This document shows, piece after piece, positions 12,540 through 25,990 of a stretch of DNA of 64,000 bases (within the stretch, counting starts at the first letter, position 1; every line of letters starts with the position of its first letter). The stretch is taken from assembly GCA_037043015.1 (NCBI GenBank), contig CM073328.1, positions 10,017,495 to 10,081,494 on the forward strand, given 5' to 3'. Source of the stretch: Bryum argenteum (lineage: Eukaryota; Streptophyta; Bryopsida; Bryales; Bryaceae). Under the pieces are notes generated by a model. It was not told the origin of the DNA, did not search any database, and worked only from the letters and a program-made list of their open reading frames with translations. Position numbers and translations under genes: made by a program.

Positions 12540-12727
12540 CAGGGTTGTCTTATGAGGCACTGTCAAACGTAAGACAAACACAAGAGTTAAACAAACATTC
12601 ACCCTTGGAGGAGGTAGATGAAATCAAACGGCTTTTACTATGCATTCTCTAGTATGGTCAGACATTCCCGTCAAACTTGACAATTTGGAGAGACATTACG
12701 GAAAGTGTGTCATGTTAGACAACCCTA
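12540..12727. mobile_element. hAT-like MITE, copy B (downstream of GAPN)
   Basis: CAGGGTTGTCTTATGAG at the left end and TTAGACAACCCTA at the right end. The interior resembles copy A in the opposite orientation (TTACTATGCATTCTCTAGTA, GACATT CCCGTC region). Flanking bases do not give a clean 8-base repeat. A poly(T) run lies upstream at about 12404-12433. Confidence 0.7.
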
Positions 12728-14010
12728 GTACTTTAGTGCTTATGTAAGCCTTTGAGCATTTCAAGCCCTTGGTAAAGAGGTGCTATGCTTCAATTTATTT
12801 TGTACTTGACTACAAAGTAAATTGATCCAGCACCTAAGAGACTACAAATCTTCCTCTCCCTATACTTTTTTTTAACGAGTTCTACATTATCAACCTGCAA
12901 TAAAAAGAATACCTTTTTTTAACATTGTAAGAAAAAATTGTGGAGCTGTCAAGTTTTCTAGTATTCTTGTTGTAGAATTGTGTGAGTGCAACGACAATCA
13001 TGTGATTTGGATATTGTATGCAAAAGTTATCAAGAGTCACATAATTTTTTGGTAGAAATCCAAGGGTGAATGATATCAAATTAATTGTGTAAGTATACAG
13101 ACTTGTTCATTGAGATTAGATTTTCTGTAATAAGTAGTGCTAATGATTCATAACATTACACGTAGGATCTACACATGGGTGCTTTTGATATAATAAGTCT
13201 TCATTATCAACGCAACAAAAGATTAACTTCTATTTCTACTAGTTTTGTAGCAATACTTAACGAATTCCATTCCCCAATTGCTCTAAAAGTACAAATTTTC
13301 TAAAAGCATCCTCCTCAAATGTGCATATAAACAAGAAAGTCGTATGCTAAGCTCATGGATTCTACAAAATTTATGGACAACTTACTCACTTTAGGAGTTA
13401 TTTGATACCTATTTGTCTACACCAATAAAGCAATGATTCTAAAATAAAACCTTGAATTTTTGCTTTGATTTTCATAAGATGGTGCACAAATTCTATCGTA
13501 CACAATCAAACATTGCACAACCTTCCAATTTTTAACTAGAGCCATAACATAAACCTTACAACATAGATTTGCTAAGAATCTTGAAGGCATTGCAAACACA
13601 TGTGTAATAAGCTTGTAAAGTGACAATTTGGATATACAAAATTAAGCAGATAGAACCACATAAGAGCCTATTAGGTTCCACATGATGTTTCCACATAGGT
13701 AAACAACTGCTCGCACTGGACCTTCTGAACTCAGTCAATATTTGACACCTCCGTAAGCTACCTTCGGATCTCTAGAATCAATACAAACCATACTATGTAT
13801 CTAATGACATTCACATGGGAAAAAGGCCTGGAGCGTTTAGCCTTTAACCCAGTGTCTTTCAAATCAGAGACATAGTTCTACTCAAAACAGAAAGCGATTA
13901 CCTAGCCCCCAAGGAATGAAAAAGGCTCAATGTACAGGTACATAAAGTACACTACCTTCAAAATTACTGCAAGTAAAAGCACTGCAGTACCTGAGATTAT
14001 TAATTCCCGC
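12728..14010. other. Spacer between convergent GAPN and MINPP genes
   Basis: AT-rich and without a supported gene. It should contain the 3' UTRs of both genes, which converge here. Confidence 0.4.
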
Positions 14011-17000
14011 TTACAACTCTGAGTGGCACACACTCCCTTGAGCAGGTGATGACCAAAAGAGCCATCTAAACAAGTGGGAAGGAATGGAGAAAAACTTCTG
14101 GAAAAATGTCATGTGAGCTGGCTCATGCACCACTTGCATGGTACAAATGGACTCAAAGCTCCGCTGCATGTGGGGCGCAACCACATGCTCCTGTTCAATC
14201 GACCACCACAAGTCAGTATAGAACTAGTAAATTTGAGCATACAGGAAAAAGGGCTGTTCTCGATTCGCACTAGAATACTACTAACTTCAAGGAAAGATCC
14301 GTCACCTTGAACGTCTCAACTGGACAGAAGTATGTGCCGTTACATGCCTGTGTACACAAAAAAAACAACCGTGTTAGTCTTCCTGGAATGGGCAAGAGGA
14401 CAAAAGCCTCTACAGTTTCTTACATTTCTTTTTCCTCGAACGAGCCCTGCTCAATACAAGGTGAACTTGGAGCAGTCTACCTGCCTAGGTTGTATGTTTG
14501 CATTCCTTAGATCAAACTGTTTACCACTTGTTGCGTCATGTTTTCAAATATTTGGGCTGTTTGCAATCGAAAGAAACTGTTTTGGCTGCTATTGGAGTTG
14601 ATACTCAAAGCAAGAAGATAAGAGAACAGTATTTACCGGCATGATGACAGGCTTTTCGTTGTGCAAAGCCTGCACCAAGTACTTCACTCCAGCTTCATTA
14701 TCCGCAGGGCACTTGTGCAGTACCAAAGCAGTGTTGGCTGCGAAGGGCGCTACAAGAGCACCTCGCCACAGGCGCTGCTGGGGTGGTCTCAGAGGAGCAT
14801 CTAACGGACTCTCACTTTGCACCTGCTTGATATCTGCATCACAACAAATCGCAAAACTGTAAGAAAAGAAAAACTAACACGGAAATTCCCTCAAGCCTCA
14901 ATTATCATTCATAAGTCCCTTTCCTTACTACAATCCTCCGATATCATATTCAAATGACAGTCTCAAATTACCACTTTTCTTCATTACACATTTCAGCTCA
15001 TTCTTAGAGATGTTAAGCTGCTACGTCTAATTCCTGCATTGCTTAGCGATAGGTACGAACGAAATAGAAAAATACTTCAAGAATTAGATGTAATATCAAT
15101 AGTACAAGACTTACCAGTGCCTTCCAGAAACAGGCCAAGGAGACAAGTTAATGGGATGACGGTCTCTGCATGAGCAAACCGCAACCGGGCTTTCTCCACT
15201 AACTTGTGGGATTCTGTAGGGACCGGACAAAAGTCAGAACATGAAAGTCCGATTCGCTAGGGCTTAGTTGTTGATTACAAAGCGTTACACGACTTTCAGG
15301 TCATCATCTACTAGCAAAGCAATGCACGACTTGCTCAGAAATCGATGATTCATGTGCTAACAAAGGAACTGAAAAGCATTCACAGGAAACGTACGATCAG
15401 CTGCCATAGCACGCTCCATGGTTTTCATGATGTCATCTAGTAGAGGAATGCCCATTCGGTAATTGATGGTTTCTCCGTAGCCTTTGAGATGATGCATCTC
15501 TAGATCATCAGCCCATTCAAGCAATTCAATCTGAACATACACCGACACACACTTAACAAAAATACTAGGAAGCATTCTAACCACAGCATAATAAATATAT
15601 ATAAAACCATACTCTGAAATTACCGACAAACGGAAGTATGTTGCTGAAGTTGGATAAATCGCTACGCAGTTATAGCCTAGAGGTACTTAGAATTGAGTTA
15701 TAAACAACTGACATCGAACTAAAGCTTACCTCTTCAGCTGTAAAAAGGCCGCACGCTTGATCAGTCACATCCAATAGAGAAGCCTCCTGTTAAAAGCAAA
15801 AATTCTACATGAGGTCAATTGCAACTACAGGAGTGCAAGAAACATCATACAAAACTAACATGCAAGAAAGGAGCTCTTTACATTTTTGCATAGTAACCAA
15901 AGAGTGGTCACGTCATGAGGAGTGACTGGCAAGTTATAGCGGCCATGCACTGCCTTTGCAACGAGCTCGTACACTTGCGCTTGCCAGCCAGCAACTTTAG
16001 GCTTACGCAATCTCTTCGACTCCTGCGAGTAGCTCAAATCACAACCACATCAATATCACTGAAGAAAAATACCATTGCACCAATGTCTACACATTCAAAA
16101 CAGTCATGCAAAATTATAGCATATTTGAAGCCCTGGTATGGAGCCAAACTAGCTTAAGAAGTTCTCACTCCAAGAAGGTGAGCTCTATTTTGCTGGAAAC
16201 TTCCGGTTCTGCTCGATATCTTCCATACCAAAGTATAGAAATATTGAAGAAGAATGCCTACGATATCACAAAACTATCAACTTAACAAAACGAACCTTAT
16301 AAGCCATACAGGTGTCGTGGAAACGAAGGTGAATATCACGCCCTTTGCTGTCGGTAATGACAGAGAATGCACGTTGGTTTCCTGAGCCTAAGGTGCCCTC
16401 AGCAGCGAACAGTCCCATCCCAAATGCCACAGAACTTGCAGAAGATCTACCAACCTGAGCTCAAAACAAGCACCACACAATCATTACTCAGGAGCTCCCT
16501 CAGCATCCTTACTCTTCTACAGAGAAGTTATACTTTGATCAACAGCTTGAGCTCCGTATCAAACAGGTGGAAGACACCAAATGCTACAAGCAAGTCTTAA
16601 CCATTCAAATGTGAAACTGTCTGCAGTACCTGCGTAGCAATAATGGGATAGACATCAGGGTGATATTTCTCAGAGAAGATGTCAGGATACTGCATTTTGT
16701 AGCGCTGCGCCAAATCGTAGAGCTCCTCTTCTCCCTTAGGAAGCAGCTCTCCTCCGATCTGCTTGCCCGACCATGGCGACTTCCAATCGTTGATCCAAAC
16801 CGGTGGCAATGAAGTAGCGTCCGTTTGTGTCTTAGCTGCCTCGGTGTATAGATATCGAAGCCTCTCCGCAAACATCTCCAACTCCTGCACTCGCTTCTTC
16901 GTAGGTCTACGTGATCCATGCCTTGCCTACAAACATGATTCCCCCTTCAGTTCTCCCGACAACCCATTCATACATTGCCGAGTAATCCCTCGTACATCTC

Positions 17001-17474
17001 AATTGAGAATCCTCCCTAATCATAAAAATTCCACTTACAGAAGCTTCCTCTGAACCCTAATCGATTCAAATATTCCTTCCCGCTCAATTTCGCTTTAAGT
17101 CCACAGAACTTACCACGAGGTTGATATGTACAGGAACACAACCGTTTGGTGCGCTATCCACCTTCTCGTTCCCATACTGGATGCTCTTTCCAGCTGCGTA
17201 GCTGCAAAATTCAAAATGTAACAGCAATCAAGAAAACGAATCTCTCGTAACTTGACCTAATCAAGAGTCTCAATCAGGCTCTTTTGCAAGCGACCAATTC
17301 AAGCGTGGACACAATCAAATTCAAAGGTGGACAGAATTTGGAATGGCAAAAAGGATTTGGAATGGCTGACCTGGTAGAACTAGAGATGTGTTGCTTTACA
17401 TCGAAATGGGCGGGCGCAGCAGCTACTGCGGCTCCCAGAAGCAGGGCCAAGAGCGCAAAACTCCAAGGGGCCAT
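14011..17474 (-). CDS. MINPP: Multiple inositol polyphosphate phosphatase (histidine acid phosphatase phytase)
   Basis: Complete gene on the minus strand. Exons from 5' to 3': 17371-17474, 17114-17201, 16630-16926, 16296-16454, 15882-16022, 15730-15786, 15395-15530, 15115-15213, 14637-14833, 14306-14347, 14011-14190. They total 1500 bases and 499 residues. The N terminus MAPWSFALLALLLGAAVAAA is a signal peptide, so the product enters the secretory pathway. The catalytic histidine motif ARHGSRRP lies at about residues 65-72, and the proton-donor motif is HAE (residues 342-344, FAHAET). Several paired cysteines in the C-terminal third suit a secreted enzyme. Such enzymes remove phosphates from phytate and other inositol polyphosphates. 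The chain ends in HSEL, close to the ER-retrieval tetrapeptides KDEL/HDEL. The start is the first ATG before the signal peptide. Confidence 0.94.
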
Positions 17475-18990
17475 AGTGATGCGTTCGATCCTTGGATTGA
17501 ACGTCCGTGAAAAGATTCATGCGAGGTTTGAATCAATGATTCTTGTGTAGGCGGAAAAGGGCCATTGGGTGAGGAATCAGTGATCCAGGCGGTCATCGGA
17601 GACGGCGCCACTTGGCCGCTGGTCCATGCTGCTGAATCCTCCCCGCAGGGCCCAGCTGGCAGATTCTCTCTGGTTATCCTCGGCGGCTGCGCATTTGAAA
17701 TTCCAATGTTCGTTTGTTTTGCTGCGACGATGCGGATGATGACTCCGTCTTGTTCGTTCGTTTGTCGCAAGGGATTTGGTCGCCCTCCATAGCTCGCTCG
17801 GCATGGGCGGCAGGTTTGTTGCTGCTGCATTGGGCGCAATGAGCGAGGCCTTGGTTTTGGCGGTTCATGGGGATGCCACAATGGCACCTCGCTCCCTTTT
17901 GGTCCTATGTGGAAAGATGTGGAAGACTATTGACAAGCCTATGTTTGTCTATTACCCACTCTCCTCTTTTTTGAATCCTCGTTGTCAAGAATAACTTACA
18001 TTTGCGAGCCTTTTTTTTCCTTGATCTTATCTTGTCTTTCTTTGGAGTTTAGCGAGTTAACTACCACGGACAAAGATTCAGTTTCAAACTAAGAACAAGG
18101 AAACCTTTCAAACACTTATCATCGATCTGGACCGTTGGTAGAAAGTAGTGTAGGAGCCACTGTTGCCCAAGCAACTAATTATCGGTATAACATTCTTGAT
18201 TTTCTTTTTTTAATCTGTTTGACAAGATTGGTGAATTTACATAATGTGGGATGCTTAAAACTGTACAAGACCACAAAATGTACGCTATGATCATTCAAGC
18301 AAGGAGGTACAGTATAGCTTTCAACTTCAAATTTTAATGTACATACTGTGTAAGTTTATTGTATACACAGTTATTTGTACACCTATTACTCTAGCTTCCA
18401 AAAAATATATATATAATAATAAAATAAAATAAAAAATTTAAAAAATTAGAGATATATCCAAAATTAACAATTTTCAATAAGTCCAATCTCTTACATACAT
18501 TGCAAATTCTCCAAAAGAATATTCCTTGAACACCCCTTATTAAGCTTTCTAATTTGTGTGGTTTTCGAGCATCATACTTTAGAAGATTTTTAAAAATCCT
18601 GAAAATCTCTACTAGACTTGCATTTGCGACCACTTGCGCTTAGCATTGTTGCTTATTTGTCAACTCAAGTTTCATTCGAATGTCATTGCTTGCATTTGTT
18701 CCTAAGGTAGGCTCATCATTAATAATGAAAATGAGAGGATTCAATGTCTAAAATAATTCTTCTAAAATGAAGAATGAAAGGATGTCACAGCGAAGGGAAC
18801 AAAGGTATCAATAGGAGGGGTAAACTTAGTCAATGTGCTTTAGGTAATACACCAAATCACATCAAACAAGTCATAATAATGATTACTTCATACATTGGAA
18901 TATTGAATAGTGTCAAATCAATTGAACCGTCATTCACTTGGTTCAAATAAAAAAGAGGCTATAGGTGGGTCAAAGGAATCAATAGCATCC
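17475..18990. other. Upstream region of MINPP and spacer
   Basis: A GC-richer stretch at 17475-17900 is probably the MINPP promoter and leader. The long open frames on both strands here show no family signal. From 18000 on the DNA is AT-rich and I see no gene. Confidence 0.4.
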
Positions 18991-18995
18991 ATAAG

Positions 18996-19178
18996 GGGAA
19001 AACAAGTATCAACAACATCACTAGCATCAAAGAATCAATGTCACGGCCAAGCGGGCCGAAAGGTATCAACAACATCAATAGCATCAAAGAACCAATGTCA
19101 CGGCCAAGGGGGCCAAAAGGTATCAACAACATCAATAGCATCAAAAGAATCAATGTTACGGCCCAAGTGGGCCAAAAA
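18996..19178 (+). repeat. Minisatellite, about three ~57-base units
   Basis: Units read AAAGGTATCAACAACATCAA, TAGCATCAAAGAA and CAATGTCACGGCCAAG-GGGCC. Their spacing is about 57 bases, a multiple of three, so one frame stays open as a repeated peptide (KVSTTSIASKNQCHGQ). Degenerate units continue to the left near 18780. I do not read it as a protein. Confidence 0.65.
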
Positions 19179-21422
19179 TATCAACATGAGGGGTCAAAAG
19201 GACAAGTTGATCAACCTTATATGTATAATTTGAAAAATCACACTCAATGGTCGTAAGATTGATGCTACATGAATTGGATGTTGTAGGACGAGACAATAAA
19301 TGTAATAAATTATCTCATATAAATTGATTTAATCAAAATAAAAAATAAATAATAAATAACATCTAACTGCCTTATGCTCTCAAATTGAGGAATATAAGTC
19401 CCTATTTGATTGGTTCATAATTGATTCCAAGTAGGATATTTTGAAGAAGATTGGATTTAGAAGATTATCAACCCCTAAAAGTTCAAAAGAGTAATACATG
19501 CCCAAACCACCTCTAAATGATCCTACTCAAAATTAGTATATAAATTCTATTAGAGATTTTTTATTTTTTCTAAAAAAAGAAAAAAAAGAAAAAAAAAATC
19601 TTTGATAGAATCTTCCACATTAGTCCTCTTTCTAAATTTCAACAAATTTGACCATGAAAATCCTGGGATACATGCATTTGAAGTTTCATTCTTTGTAAAA
19701 AGAATACTTTTGATCTCTTATACCTACATAATATTATAAAAATTGTGTAACAACTTTGTCGTTATTGAGCACTTTAAAAATATATGAGCAAGGAACTTCA
19801 ACCAAGCAATGTTCAAAGATATAAACATGGTCGCCTCAAAAATTATGTTATAGAATAGTGTTACCTACCATTCATCTACTATCTCTTAGATATTGGAGAG
19901 GCATAACATGATGTTGAAGGCTTACAATAGGCAAAGGTACACAAATACCAAGCATTTTATAAAAACAATTCACAATATGATATAGAGGGTTGTCCCGAGG
20001 AACTCTTCATTTGACCTGCATTTTAACACATAATGAACTAAAAGTGACTAAAAAAAAGCACAAGTATAGATAAGAATTTCTTTTTTGATTAACCTCTGAA
20101 GACCCTTGAAAGCCAAAATGGTTTTTTGTTATTTTGAACAACTTATATGAAGGGATTAAATAATATTATTATGGAGTGTCCCTATAATATAAGGTGTATG
20201 TGCAAAAACTGCTAAGTCAAATTCAAATTTTAATATTTTAGAATTGCGAATTGTTATTTAAGACCCAACTCCGTAGAAATAAACTTTGTCATATTGACAT
20301 TTTTTTGGACTTTTTTAATTTGACATGATCTTCATGACATTGAGGCTAGAACTCCAAGAGACCAAACTTGGTCATAAACTAAACTCAACAAGGGCAACCT
20401 CCAAAAATTACAGTAGCTAGCTTCAATATTTTTCATGATTTCACCTTCTCTCTCTTCTTTCTCTTTCAAAATTTGTGGATATTGAGATTCATGAATCCTC
20501 TAATTTTTTAATATATTTTGTTTGCCTTAAAAAAGTAAACTTTTTGACCATACCTTAATTCCAATATGGTGGTAGAAAACGGAGTTTCAAGCTTGGAGCT
20601 CCCAAAAATGTAAAGATTCTCAGGGGGTTTAGAAATGGGGATTGACAAAGTGATAACCCTCTTACCCCTATTGCCTATGCTCATGGTGGGCACTTCGAGG
20701 GGTTACGCATCTAATGCCATTACTTAAAAAGTTGGTTCATACAATGACCTTAAAATTGCCCATGGAAATATCTCGTTCAGTGGGAAGCTTATACAAAAAA
20801 GACTACAAACCCAAATGAAGATATGTAACTTGTATATGATAGTCAACTCACCAAACTTTTACTTCATATATTTCTACTTTTGGATGATGTAGCCATGGCA
20901 AGACTCCAAAGTTTTCATTTGACCCAATAATAACCGTTTGAGATAAGGATTATGATATAACATTGAAATATATCATTCACTCAACAAGTCTTGTCATACA
21001 TGTAAATAATAAGATGATCATTACAGTATAGACTACACAATCCTTGCGGTCTACATCAAGGTTACCGAAGTACAAGAATACCTTGTACTTTCAAATTCCG
21101 GATATGTACTTTCGGTTAAATTTTTGATATACTTATAGATTATTTTTTCATACTTGTAAATACCCATCAACAAAATACGGACACCTGTAAACTAGTACTA
21201 CCAGCATTTCTCGGAGGCCCATCAGCGGATGAGATTTTGTCTTTAGAATCCTTGGAATTTTCGACTCGGACCCCTCGACAACCGCTTTTGATAACTTTCA
21301 ATTCAGAAAAAGGACCAGCAGCCCCATTTTACTCTAGTAGTCTATTCCTTGGCCTTTTAAGCCTAAACATCAAAAACTTAGAGGCTCTTTACCCTCCCCT
21401 CCCTTGCCCGCCAAAAGCGCTA
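19179..21422. other. AT-rich spacer
   Basis: No gene. A weak TTAA element start (TTAACCTCTGAAGACCC) is at about 20090 without a clear partner end. A block near 21090-21190 (TACTTATAGA, AAATACCCATCA) recurs near 59390-59470. Confidence 0.35.
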
Positions 21423-21737
21423 CACTAAAAACTATATTTAGTGTTGAATGACAATTGGTGTAGTTACCATCATCGTACTTCAACACTATTAATCAACTTG
21501 TGGACAATTAGTGTATTGGGGGCCACCATTTCTTGATGGCTACCTCCCTTTCAGCCGCCATTGTTGCAAGTTGGATGATTAAGGCTAACACTAGATGTCA
21601 AATTCTTCAATTTTCAATTCTTTAATTCTTACTATTGCTCACAATTGGTGTTGGAATTGACAATTAGAGTTGCTACAATACTAACCTTGTTGACAATTGG
21701 TGTTCAGTGTCGCCAACACTAAATATAATTTTTAGTG
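21423..21737. mobile_element. MITE with CACTAAA ends and TA flanks
   Basis: The left end CACTAAAAACTATATTTAGT and the right end read backwards CACTAAAAATTATATTTAGT are near-perfect inverted repeats of about 25 bases. TA lies on both sides. TA flanks point to the Tc1/mariner group; the CACTA start alone might suggest En/Spm, but no 3-base duplication is present. Confidence 0.65.
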
Positions 21738-22859
21738 TAGTCGCGATGACTTACAGTGATCCACAAAATACCCTAAGTACTTCAGAAGTACTAAAAATTC
21801 TTAGAACAAATACGGCATATTCTTTGTACTCTTGTAACCATAAATACACCGATATAAATAGGAGGAATCTAATTCCCAAGCCGAGTCATGAATATTGGAA
21901 ACGTGACAAAATCCCTCGTGGACGCATGTGATTGGGCCTCATTTACTTAAAACTGCCTCATCCGTGCCAGTCAGTGTGGCACTGCCAGGCTGACTGAGAA
22001 AAGTAATTGCCACCTTTTGTATTTGGGGTACCTCCACATGATTGGTGCCATTTTAAACAATGATGAGGACCCCATTATGGAGTTAACTTAACTCATGAAA
22101 AAGTAATAAATAAAAAACTAATCCCTATTTGAGTGACAAATGTGATTTGATTATTTTAATTTTTTTAAATTTTGATTACTTTGGTAGTTAGTGTGTGGGT
22201 TAAGTTAATGTTGGAATTACAGGAGTTGGATGAGGTGGTGAGTCAGTACACGTGGGTGGGTAGGACCTTCCGTTACACTACACTCAAGTTTGGTCACCTA
22301 ATTTGTTTTCTTATTTATTTATTTATATTTATTTAGTTTGATAATAAGAAACTTATGGGGTATTCACACTTGGAGGTGCTTAGGAATTTATTTAGGCATG
22401 AAAAAGTTTGTGAAGATTGCTATCCTAAACAACTTGGTTAGATTTGTTTTCTTGTAGGTAATCAAGTTGGGTACGCTCATGCAAAATCATTCAGCAGTTT
22501 TGACCTTCATGCAAATTTTGGAATAGATAATCGGTCGCGTCGCGAGTCGGTTATTGTTCATAACCGGTTGTGTACTCTTTAATCGCAACCGTTGATCTTC
22601 ATGATCCAAGGGTGTAGGATACAAGTTGATAGGAGAGAAGGTTGTGAGTTGTAATTTGTGATGGTGATGGGACGGGTTGCGCAATGGGATGAAGCCACGT
22701 AAGCATTGACAACGACAATAACCGGTTATGTTTAGAAGAAGGTATAAAAACAATGAAGTAGAAAATCATGCACCACGTTAGAGAAATTAATTTTTTGAAA
22801 ACTCTTGAACATGTAAACAGGAGGTCAAAGGTTTGGCAAGACAAATACTTTCTACATGA
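21738..22859. other. Spacer
   Basis: No gene. A fragment at 21760-21850 (TACTTCAGAAGTAC, ATTCTTTGTACTCT) recurs near 59450-59530, so it is a dispersed repeat. Confidence 0.35.
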
Positions 22860-23190
22860 CATGAATAAGTCACCTCGTGCCCGTGTGAATAGGAGGCTAG
22901 ACGTGGGCTCTACTTCAAAGAAGGCTCTGATGTTCTTGCTTTAGACCTTTGACAATAACATTGCTTTGTACATAACATAGACAAGCCACCTTGTGCCCAT
23001 GTGAAGATGAGGTTACGCGTGAACCTTTGGCAACCTAAATACTTTTTACATGACATTGACAAGCCACCTCCTGCCCATGTGAAGAGGAGGTTACAAGTGA
23101 ACCTTTGGCAACGTGAATACTTTGTACATTGATATTGACAAAGCCACCTTCTGCTCATGTGAAGAGGAGGCTAAAGGTGGGCTCGGCTTC
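22860..23190 (-). repeat. Tandem array at the outer end of the left arm
   Basis: About four units of roughly 75-80 bases, each with CCACCT(T/C)(C/G)TGCCCATGTGAAG and a GTGAACCTTTGGCAAC / TACTTTGTACA part. It is the mirror of the array at 30940-31930. Confidence 0.7.
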
Positions 23191-23583
23191 AAAGAATAAT
23201 CATCTAAGTGATGCTTTACCTTGTGTAAAATTGTCTTGAGACATCACATCTGAGCACACCTCACCTAAGTAGCAGATTTAATTTTTTAATTTTTTTACTC
23301 TTTGTGTAAAGAGGTTCTCAGAGAAACCTTAATGTGTGATGTAAATGTATACTATGGGGCTAAGCCAGACACTTTGTTCAAATTTTTTTTAGTTGCTTGT
23401 TGATTTCTATGAGATAAATTTTACACGTGATTTAGAGACCTTTAGTTTGTATGGTTTATTATTAAGCCATAGGTGACATCTAAGATATCAATAATTCATA
23501 CATGATTATTTGTCTAATATCATTTATTAGTTTTTGCCAAAATAATTGGAGCACCCAAGGCCAAGAAGAAGAAGAGTTGTTGG

Positions 23584-23845
23584 TTAACCCTCAACGATCC
23601 AAGAAAGCCAAAATGGCTTTTACAAGGTTCCCTAGGGATAAAAAACAATCAATTTTGACCATGGTAATTTCACAAATGAAAAAGAATCAACATTTCAAAT
23701 TTTACATGCAACTAAAAATGGCAAGTTAACTTTAGGATACTATAGTTGGATTTTCTTATTGATACTTAGATCAAGCTTTTATTGGCCTAAGTAGACAAAG
23801 GTCATATATACAATTTAGGCAATTTTGCATCACGATCTTTTGGGC
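23584..23845 (+). mobile_element. TTAA MITE type P1 (left arm, shared copy)
   Basis: Starts TTAACCCTCAACGATCCAAG, runs through the AAGCCAAAATGGCTTTT hairpin-like start and ends near CACGATCTTTTGGGC. Its counterpart in the right arm is 30140-30389, so it predates the inverted duplication. Confidence 0.65.
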
Positions 23846-24162
23846 TTTATCCTAGTGAAGTTCCAAATGACACAAACCTCTCTCACAAAACAACACAACA
23901 ATTTCACTAATCACAATACTACACAAATTAGAAGATTTTTAAATCAAATTACTAAAATCATGCAACAAGCTACCCAATGCACTCAATAGTGCTTTTGTGT
24001 GAACTCAATGGCTTAAGACATATCACCAATTTCGACATATATCTTGTTACCATGCACAAACTATTTTAGGGAAGTGAAATCCTCCAACTATACCTCAACA
24101 AGTGCGTGAACCACGCATTGTGTAAACTCGTTTGTTTAACATAACAACTTATTCTCTCTCGT

Positions 24163-24420
24163 TTAACCCCTAAAGATGAGACCGACCCGAATTACGCCGA
24201 TTTGCCTTGTGCCTAATTGAATATAGATCTCATGAAGTTGGAACCTTTAGAAGGTTGTAGAATTTTTCCATACCTTTCTAAAAAGCCATCTCATGCTTCT
24301 AAATTCCTTATACTGTAGGAGATATTCATGGTCAAAGTTTGAAAACACTATTTGAAATCTGCAAAAAATTGCCCAAATTCGATATATGCTTCCTTATTCT
24401 TAAAATCTGCCCAAATTTGA
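24163..24420 (+). mobile_element. TTAA element type P3 (left arm)
   Basis: Starts TTAACCCCTAAAGATGAG and carries AGATCTCATGAAGTTGGAAC and GGAGATATTCATGGTCAAAG. It has relatives at 25765-25990, 29315-29584 and 59880-60165. It directly follows a TTAA that is the unfilled site of a P1 MITE in the other arm. Confidence 0.6.
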
Positions 24421-25149
24421 TTAAAAAATTATCAAATGGAATAAGTTAGAGCAAACCCCAATTATTTAGTGTGGCTACACTGATCATATTTTAAAGTGTA
24501 CCATTGAGATTTTAGATTTACCTTGTTAATTTTGATTGTCAAATTAACAAGAGTAACCTCCAAAGTTTACACAAGAAAGCTTAACATTTTATAGGAATTT
24601 ACAAATTTTCTTTTGTCGAAATTTGAGAATTTGAGAATTTCTCAAAATATATTTAGCCTAAAATTTAAAAATATATAAAAGTACCTACTCACCATTCTTT
24701 TTTTCCATCAACAAAATATAATTAAAGCGATGCATGTTTACCGAAACGTTGTTTTTAGACCTTGTTTAAAAAAATGCATGAAGGTTTAAGATCCAACTAA
24801 ATCTCTTATATGTGTATAAGACGACTCGACTTAGTTATCCACATGGAAAGGAATACGAGCATAATGTTTGGGTGACAACCATCAAGTTCCCATTTGCACA
24901 AAGTAGATTATGGCTTTCAAAGAATGCCCAAAAGAAAGCTATGCATCAACTTTGATGTTATGATCTCACAAATGGTACATATCCAACATTTGCAAATTTT
25001 TATGGTAGTACTTACAATAGCAAGGTTTGAAATAGTAGCAAGGTTTGAGATTGCACGATAAAAAGTACCAAAATCCACTAAAAGAGCATACCATACACTA
25101 AGTTCTAACAAAGTAGTAGAAGACCATGGTTTTTGCTTAGGATAAGTAC

Positions 25150-25440
25150 ATCCATCTTCAGACACTGAAGCTATTCATCATACTTAGAGTGATGACACGT
25201 GTAACTTAATATTTTTTGGTGATTAGCAAATAGAAATACAAGGTTTCTCTATTTTGTGGTATTTTTAAGTACTTACATATTTGATTAGTCTTCTTAGAAA
25301 TGACTAATATATGTACACTTATAGTCGTTCACCCTACTGCATGTATATATGAGGAACATATTATTCCAAAAAAATCTCCATTCCATCACAAGGAAATCTT
25401 CTTTTTGGGTTGTCCAATTATGTGGGGCCGTTCAAATATA
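25150..25440 (+). repeat. Dispersed repeat, copy 1
   Basis: Clear similarity to 56883-57150 in the same orientation: GAGTGATGACACGTG, GATTAGCAAATAGAAA, ACAAGGTTTC and TGAGGAACAT. The family is not identified. Confidence 0.55.
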
Positions 25441-25764
25441 GGTTCTCTTACCCTATGAAGTTCCAAAAAACATGCTTGGATTCCGAGTGTTTAAATTACT
25501 TGCATCTAAACATGGCTACAAATTTGCTAAATACAATGTTGAACAATGACTCCTTCATTTTCGCTTTTTGTGAATCTTGAATAAATGTTGTCTCTATTCG
25601 CTTTTAATTTAATTTCTGGGATTTGATATCTCTAGATCTTTTGTACAAAGTATCACTTTCACTTTTGATTTGCAGAATGTGATGTTCTATGACAATGGAT
25701 GGTGACTCCTTTTCTTTTGACTGTATTGCTAAAGAACCTTTTTTTTTTGCTTTAACCATGATGC

Positions 25765-25990
25765 CTAAAATGAGCCTTAACAGGGTCGAGTTGACTCAGG
25801 CCCTCAATTAGTAAATATAAATATCGTAAAGTTGAAACTTCCTAGACCTTTCCGAATAGTCATTTCATGCTTCAAAATTCCTCATACTTTGGGAGATATT
25901 CACTTTGAAAGTGTTTTGAAACACTTTTAGGATCTGCCCAAAACTGCCCAAACAGAGATATATTCTTCTTTATTCTCGAAATCTGCCCCA
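25765..25990 (+). mobile_element. Fragment of TTAA element type P3
   Basis: Matches 24200-24420 (GGGAGATATTCA, CTGCCCAAAACTGCCCAAA, ATTCTCGAAATCTGCCC). Ends are not preserved. Confidence 0.45.

Noticed and set aside
17423-17887. 154-residue open frame on the minus strand upstream of MINPP
   Set aside because: Overlaps the MINPP signal-peptide exon in another frame; GC-rich leader DNA explains the absence of stops.
18910-19233. 107-residue frame with repeated KVSTTSIASKNQCHGQ
   Set aside because: The frame is open only because the minisatellite unit is a multiple of three.
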